Source: Pseudomonadota bacterium (lineage in GTDB: Bacteria > Pseudomonadota > Gammaproteobacteria > Halothiobacillales > Halothiobacillaceae). Taken from it: a stretch of 10,793 nt of DNA. Position 1 is the first letter of the stretch; every line of letters starts with the position of its first letter. The stretch lies in the NCBI GenBank assembly GCA_021795795.1, contig JAJYPA010000256.1, forward strand, positions 1 to 10,793, read 5' to 3'. The notes under the pieces were generated by a model. It did no database searches. It was not told where the DNA came from and worked only from the letters and a program-made list of their open reading frames with translations. Both the position numbers and the translations under genes were made by a program. Below are positions 7,420 through 10,793 of this stretch, one piece after another.

Positions 7420-8082
7420 ATGATGTGCACAGCAAACGATCATCACCCTTATCGTCTGGAACCCCTGGTCCACCTGGTATCCGGGCAGGTGATCGGCTAT
7501 GAATTGCTGGCTGGCGACGACGGCTGCCCATCTTACGAGATGCCCGACTGGAGAGCATTCTACGCTTTCCTGGAACACGAAATCCCGGACATCCTATCGC
7601 AAAATGAAGGATTGCTTTTTGTGAATCTGGATGGCTTGCAAATGCTGGATCATAGGATAAGCACCTCCATACTCCGTATGAAGCCCTTCGCGGAGCGTCT
7701 GGTGCTGGAATGGACGGAACAGCAGTTCCACTCGGATCACTTTATCGACGTGCTCGCCAAAATTGCGTCCTTGAAATCCAAAGGATTCCAGATCGCCGTG
7801 GACGATATCGGCGCCGGCATCGACGGCATGGGCCGCGCGCACAGTTGCCGACCGCATTTCGGCAAAATTGACGGGCAAATATTGAAACGCGCCCGCACGT
7901 CGGACGATGAGCAAAAACATCTCTTCATTCGCGGCATGGTGGATTCCTTACGTTCTCATGGCGCACGGGTGATCGTTGAATGGATAGAGACGCCCGAAGA
8001 CCGAGACATCGCCTTGGCCGCCGGCGCGGATTATGGCCAGGGGTATTTGTGGACAAAACCGTACATCGAGGACGGATCATGA
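7420..8082 (+). CDS. stand-alone EAL-domain protein, predicted cyclic di-GMP phosphodiesterase
   Basis: The 220-residue protein is almost entirely one EAL domain, without a sensory domain, signal peptide or membrane segment. Family key residues can be traced: Glu28 in YELL (the EAL motif position), Asn69 in FVNLD, Glu97 in LEWTE, Asp128-Asp129 in AVDDIGAG, Lys149 and Asp151 in GKIDGQ, Glu187 and Glu190 in VEWIET, and Gln207 in GADYGQGYLW. The metal and catalytic set seems intact, so hydrolysis of cyclic di-GMP to pGpG is likely. The loop after DDIGAG departs from the usual FGTGYSSL, which may affect dimerisation or activity. AAAGGAAG (7410-7417) precedes the ATGATG start; the second ATG (7423) is also possible. 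The 3' end overlaps the next gene by ATGA. In this setting it probably lowers cyclic di-GMP locally to favour motility or pilus function; that link is inferred. Confidence 0.88.
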   Translation: MMCTANDHHPYRLEPLVHLVSGQVIGYELLAGDDGCPSYEMPDWRAFYAFLEHEIPDILSQNEGLLFVNLDGLQMLDHRISTSILRMKPFAERLVLEWTEQQFHSDHFIDVLAKIASLKSKGFQIAVDDIGAGIDGMGRAHSCRPHFGKIDGQILKRARTSDDEQKHLFIRGMVDSLRSHGARVIVEWIETPEDRDIALAAGADYGQGYLWTKPYIEDGS

Positions 8083-8825
8083 TGGATCATCTGTACACGG
8101 CGATTTTCGCCCACGTGGACCACCTGCTCCGCGAACGAAACACGCCGGGCCGCTGCTTCTGGGCGGCCAATGTTCCCAAACTGTTGCCCATCGAGTCGCT
8201 CCGCGGACATGGATTATGGATGGCTGAAGGCGATTTATCCCCTTTTGGGGACGGTTACAAGGGTTTGGTCTCCGTCTCCTTGACGCCGGGAGAAAGCCGG
8301 ATGGGTGTTTTCCTGCCAGAGCCATTAGTGAACGACCATCGCACCAATTTGCGCGCCGATCTCGATACCGCATACGACAACCGGCCATCCGACATTTGCC
8401 GCGTGCTGGGCGACACCGTACTCTTCGACCGGGTGTACCGTGACGCGCCCTTTTCCGCGGATTGGTTGTCCCGCGCGGCACAAGGCCAAGGCGCATCCGA
8501 CACGCTCCACACGGACGGCGAGATATTGGCCGTCCGGATCGCCAATTCGGTCAGCGTGTTGTGGGAATCCGTCTGCAGAGTGCTGCTGTCCTGCGAAAAC
8601 AACAACCTGCTGGAATACAGCCTCTACACGCAAAGCCGATTGCCGGAAACCATCCAGAGCCTCATGGCCATCACCCGCACCGCGTCCATCAACCATCTTG
8701 GCCAATGGCAGACGTTCGTTCGCACGCATCTCGATATCGACACGCTCCGCCAACGCGCCAAAGACCTTTTGGGCGATGACCTTCTGTCCGTTACGCTGGT
8801 GCAAGGTGCGCATTACGGTTATTGA
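8079..8825 (+). CDS. unrecognised protein coupled to the EAL gene
   Basis: I do not recognise this 248-residue protein. It starts at ATGATG, overlapping the EAL stop (ATGA), with GAGGACGG (8068-8075) just upstream, so the two are very likely co-translated. It has no signal peptide or clear membrane segment. The first half mixes short strands and turns with the motif GRCFWAANVPKLLP (about 24-37). The second half looks mainly alpha-helical, for example IANSVSVLWESVCRVLLSCE and the closing TLRQRAKDLLGDDLLS region. There is no EAL, GGDEF or PilZ signature. Tight coupling suggests a partner or regulator of the EAL protein. Longer upstream starts in this frame lie inside the EAL gene and are unlikely. 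Confidence 0.75.
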   Translation: MMDHLYTAIFAHVDHLLRERNTPGRCFWAANVPKLLPIESLRGHGLWMAEGDLSPFGDGYKGLVSVSLTPGESRMGVFLPEPLVNDHRTNLRADLDTAYDNRPSDICRVLGDTVLFDRVYRDAPFSADWLSRAAQGQGASDTLHTDGEILAVRIANSVSVLWESVCRVLLSCENNNLLEYSLYTQSRLPETIQSLMAITRTASINHLGQWQTFVRTHLDIDTLRQRAKDLLGDDLLSVTLVQGAHYGY

Positions 8826-8930
8826 CCGCTTTCCTCATATTTATCGCTTTCATCACAATTCCCGCATTCCATATCTCACCCAATACCATCCATCGCCACA
8901 AAAACACCCATAATTCGGCACCATCTTTTC
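8826..8930 (+). terminator. candidate Rho-dependent termination (rut-like) region
   Basis: Immediately after the last gene of the long operon, this 105-base stretch has about 40 C and only about 6 G on the coding strand by hand count, unlike the surrounding genes. C-rich, G-poor and unstructured RNA just past a stop codon is the known hallmark of Rho loading sites. I see no strong hairpin with a following T run here, so an intrinsic terminator is not supported. Function is inferred from composition only. Confidence 0.35.
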
Positions 8931-9074
8931 TTGGATGCGCAACCATCTTATCGCAAAACCAGAAACCGTCTCATGCGGATTATTACGACCAAATAACCAT
9001 GTTTTTTAACGGCATCCAAAGCGATGGTTTTCGTTAGGCTAGAAATGTTGTCACTCAGCCACCTGGAGACCATC
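8931..9074 (+). other. AT-richer intergenic region, probable promoter zone for the next gene
   Basis: This gap separates the pilus operon from the 9075 gene and is less GC-rich than the coding DNA, with a T run at 9002-9007. The spacing and preceding termination-like region suggest a new transcription start. I could not find a -35/-10 pair with acceptable spacing; TAGGCT (9035-9040) is the nearest -10-like hexamer but lacks a partner. In-frame ATGs at 9024 and 9045 have no good ribosome binding site. Confidence 0.3.
9063..9069 (+). promoter_or_regulatory. ribosome binding site choosing the start at 9075
   Basis: CTGGAGA ends five bases before the ATG at 9075. It is the only good Shine-Dalgarno match near the three in-frame ATGs (9024, 9045, 9075), so it fixes the start at 9075. 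Confidence 0.6.
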
Positions 9075-9995
9075 ATGGAAGTCGAAACCCTCGCTGAATC
9101 ATCTGTTTCCCCGCAAGAAACCGTAGCGGATCGCGTTGAGAAGAAACCCGATCCGGCATCCGGCAATAAACGTGCGGCTAAAAAACGTCCGCAATTCATG
9201 CTGCCCATGGCGGATATTCCCAGTGAAAAGAAAACGTCCAGCCGCGCCGGCATCAAACGGACGGTTTCCCTCAAAAGCCGAAATACGCAGGACGTGTTCT
9301 TTCGTACGTACAGTTTCCTCAGCGCAGCGAATTACTTTCTGGAAATCGTGGCGCCGGGCATTGCCTCCACGCATCCGGATAAGCCGGAACATGCGGCCCT
9401 GGTCCGTCAGTTTCAGGAATTGACCCGCGACACCATGAAAAGCGTCAAGGAAAGCGTGGCGGAGCAAACCCAGATGGTGCGGGAGGCCATGGAAAATAAC
9501 GGCATCGATCCGGATCCCGATGCCATGGTGTTTACCGAACCGTTGAACGAAGAAGCGGTGATCACGTCCCAACTCGACTCGGAGTTTCTGAGCCTGCTGG
9601 AAAGTGTGGATATGCTGGTTGGACTACGCGGTCTCGGATCCATTTTTTCCGTTTTCAGTCCGGACGAAATGAGCGCCATGGAGCGCAGCTTGCGGCGCGA
9701 AATCCTGTCCGTTTACCGGACATCGCTGCGTAATTCCCGTATCGCCATGCAGGCGGCCATGGGCCGTTATCGGCCACGTCCCGTGCCGGATGCGGCGGGT
9801 ACCGCGACGACTGAGGCAACGGAAACATCGGCACCAGACTTGGCAGAACCGCCCGTGCCTGCGGATGCGTCAGAACCGGTTGACCCCAGCGCCGACGCCA
9901 GTGAGACGCCGACCGATCCGGAAACACCCATGGACCCATCTCCGGACGACGAGGGCACGGAAGAGGCCCATCCGCGCAAACGGGGTAGCGCCTAA
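9075..9995 (+). CDS. unrecognised accessory protein, possibly AcaB/DUF1845-like
   Basis: The 306-residue protein has three zones. Residues 1-70 are charged and basic (NKRAAKKR, RAGIKRTVSLKSRN) and probably flexible. Residues about 71-235 look helical, with EFLSLLESVDMLVGLRGLGS followed by a helix rich in Arg (AMERSLRREILSVYRTSLRNSR). Residues 236-299 form a Pro/Asp/Glu/Thr/Ala-rich acidic tail, closing with basic PRKR. The central pattern of FLxLLxxxDxL followed by an Arg-rich helix recalls DUF1845/AcaB proteins of conjugative elements, some of which regulate transfer genes. That likeness is only by eye and is weak. No signal peptide is present. It is separated from the pilus operon by 249 bases and from the helicase gene by 61, so it may share a transcript with the helicase. 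Confidence 0.75.
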   Translation: MEVETLAESSVSPQETVADRVEKKPDPASGNKRAAKKRPQFMLPMADIPSEKKTSSRAGIKRTVSLKSRNTQDVFFRTYSFLSAANYFLEIVAPGIASTHPDKPEHAALVRQFQELTRDTMKSVKESVAEQTQMVREAMENNGIDPDPDAMVFTEPLNEEAVITSQLDSEFLSLLESVDMLVGLRGLGSIFSVFSPDEMSAMERSLRREILSVYRTSLRNSRIAMQAAMGRYRPRPVPDAAGTATTEATETSAPDLAEPPVPADASEPVDPSADASETPTDPETPMDPSPDDEGTEEAHPRKRGSA

Positions 9996-10044
9996 ACGCG
10001 CCTTTAGACCGCAATGCACGCCCTGACTCCGATCGGGGCGCCAC

Positions 10045-10051
10045 GGGAGAG
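10045..10051 (+). promoter_or_regulatory. ribosome binding site supporting a GTG start at 10057
   Basis: GGGAGAG lies five bases before GTG 10057. The nearby ATG at 10052 is in another frame that stops within five codons, so GTG is the start that fits both this site and the helicase reading frame. Confidence 0.6.
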
Positions 10052-10056
10052 ATGGT

Positions 10057-10793
10057 GTGGCACTGAACGACGAACAACAGTCCGCCGTGAATCATCAGGG
10101 AAACCTGATGTTACTGGCCGGGGCAGGCTCCGGAAAAACGCTGGTACTCGCCAACCGATCCGCGGCCTTGCTGGCTTCCGGTCCCGGCAATCTGGTGGCG
10201 GTCTCCTTCACCAAGGATAGCGCCACGGAATTGGGTAATCGCATTCGCCTGCTTGCGCCCGGCAACGAAAAGCGGATTTATGCCAGCACCTTTCATGCCG
10301 CCGCCATGAGCCAACTCCGGCGGGCCGGCATCCATTTCAAGACCCTCGATCCCAGCGGACAGCGGATGTATCTGACCAGGGCGCTCGCCCAAACGGAAGA
10401 ACCCATCGATCTGGACGACATGGCCAAAATTCTGGAAAAGAACAAAAGTTACATGACCCATCGCAGTCCTTCCGGTCCCGGCGCCAAGACCATTCTGGCC
10501 TACCAGAAAATGCTGGACGATGAGGACCTCAAGGACTTTTCCGACATGATCCTGTTCGCCGTCGAAGGCATGCAATCCGGGCAGGTGAAGCCCATCCCCA
10601 TGCGCTGGTTGTTGGGGGACGAATTCCAGGATACGGACGAGGCCCAATATGCCTGGATACGCCTGCATCACGAATTGACCAACGCGGAGGTGACGCTGGT
10701 CGGGGACGACGATCAGAGCATTTACTCCTTCCGGCACGCCATGGGGTATGCCGGCATGGAACGCTTCGCCAGGGAGTTCGGGGCCACCACCTT
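10057..10793 (+). CDS. UvrD/Rep-family superfamily 1A DNA helicase (5' part, runs off the window)
   Basis: The first 245 residues of an ATP-dependent 3'-5' DNA helicase are present. In order I see the Q motif LNDEQQSAV (3-11), Walker A AGAGSGKT (21-28), motif Ia VSFTKDSATEL (49-59), motif Ib STFH (77-80), motif II GDEFQDTDEAQ with Asp188-Glu189, and motif III LVGDDDQSIYSFR (214-226). Family members unwind DNA in repair, plasmid replication or conjugation. Domain 1B between Ib and II looks shorter than in chromosomal UvrD or Rep, pointing to a compact accessory version. The gene begins with GTG, 61 bases after the previous stop. The C-terminal motifs IV-VI lie beyond the window, so completeness and any nuclease fusion cannot be judged. 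Confidence 0.92.
   Translation, partial: MALNDEQQSAVNHQGNLMLLAGAGSGKTLVLANRSAALLASGPGNLVAVSFTKDSATELGNRIRLLAPGNEKRIYASTFHAAAMSQLRRAGIHFKTLDPSGQRMYLTRALAQTEEPIDLDDMAKILEKNKSYMTHRSPSGPGAKTILAYQKMLDDEDLKDFSDMILFAVEGMQSGQVKPIPMRWLLGDEFQDTDEAQYAWIRLHHELTNAEVTLVGDDDQSIYSFRHAMGYAGMERFAREFGATT

Noticed and set aside
6802..7578. 258-codon minus-strand open frame across the transglycosylase and EAL genes
   Set aside because: Both plus-strand genes have intact conserved motifs through this interval; the antisense frame has none.
8822..9037. 71-codon plus-strand frame in the gap after 8825
   Set aside because: It needs a TTG start overlapping the previous stop, has no ribosome binding site and lies in a C-rich, G-poor stretch unlike coding DNA here.
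9035..9040. TAGGCT as a -10 promoter element for the 9075 gene
   Set aside because: No -35-like hexamer lies 16-18 bases upstream, so I do not call a promoter.
1..10793. CRISPR array, tRNA, rRNA, insertion sequence or attachment site
   Set aside because: I found no regularly spaced repeats, tRNA-like cloverleaf, rRNA segment, transposase motif or flanking direct repeats.

Overview
This window reads as accessory DNA from a proteobacterium, most likely part of a conjugative plasmid or integrating element. It is fairly GC-rich, with all genes on the plus strand and tightly packed. I infer the mobile setting from the gene mix: a type IV pilus assembly locus with an R64-type PilP-like protein, a lytic transglycosylase, an accessory-looking protein and a UvrD/Rep helicase. 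No relaxase, integrase, coupling protein or origin is visible, so this is not proven. An Acidithiobacillus-like host is possible, but the sequence alone does not settle it.

Region 1 (1-3917) encodes at least four pilin-type proteins around a PilT-like ATPase. In order they are the 3' end of an upstream gene whose C-terminus resembles that of its neighbour, a class III-type prepilin (75-716), a pilin-like protein without Glu5 (697-1539), the hexameric retraction-type ATPase (1567-2664), and a large prepilin (2676-3917). The two larger pilins are recognisable paralogues in their C-terminal halves.

Region 2 (3940-7350) carries envelope and accessory functions of the same apparent operon. These are a secreted PilP-like protein with a very long Pro/Ala linker, a sulfotransferase-like P-loop protein, and a lytic transglycosylase with two degenerate, apparently dead SLT-like modules ahead of one intact catalytic domain. 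The transglycosylase has no visible signal peptide.

Region 3 (7420-8825) holds a compact EAL-domain protein, predicted to degrade cyclic di-GMP, translationally coupled to an unrecognised protein. A 249-base gap follows. Its first 105 bases are strikingly C-rich and G-poor, as expected for a Rho-dependent terminator.

Region 4 (9075-10793) holds an unrecognised helical protein with a charged N-terminus and a long acidic tail, then the start of a UvrD/Rep-family helicase that runs off the end.

Taken together, regions 1-3 look like one transcription unit that builds and retracts a pilus, opens peptidoglycan for it, and carries a cyclic di-GMP hydrolase and a possible sulfate-transfer enzyme. 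The last two are unexpected in such an operon and are the best candidates for something undescribed.
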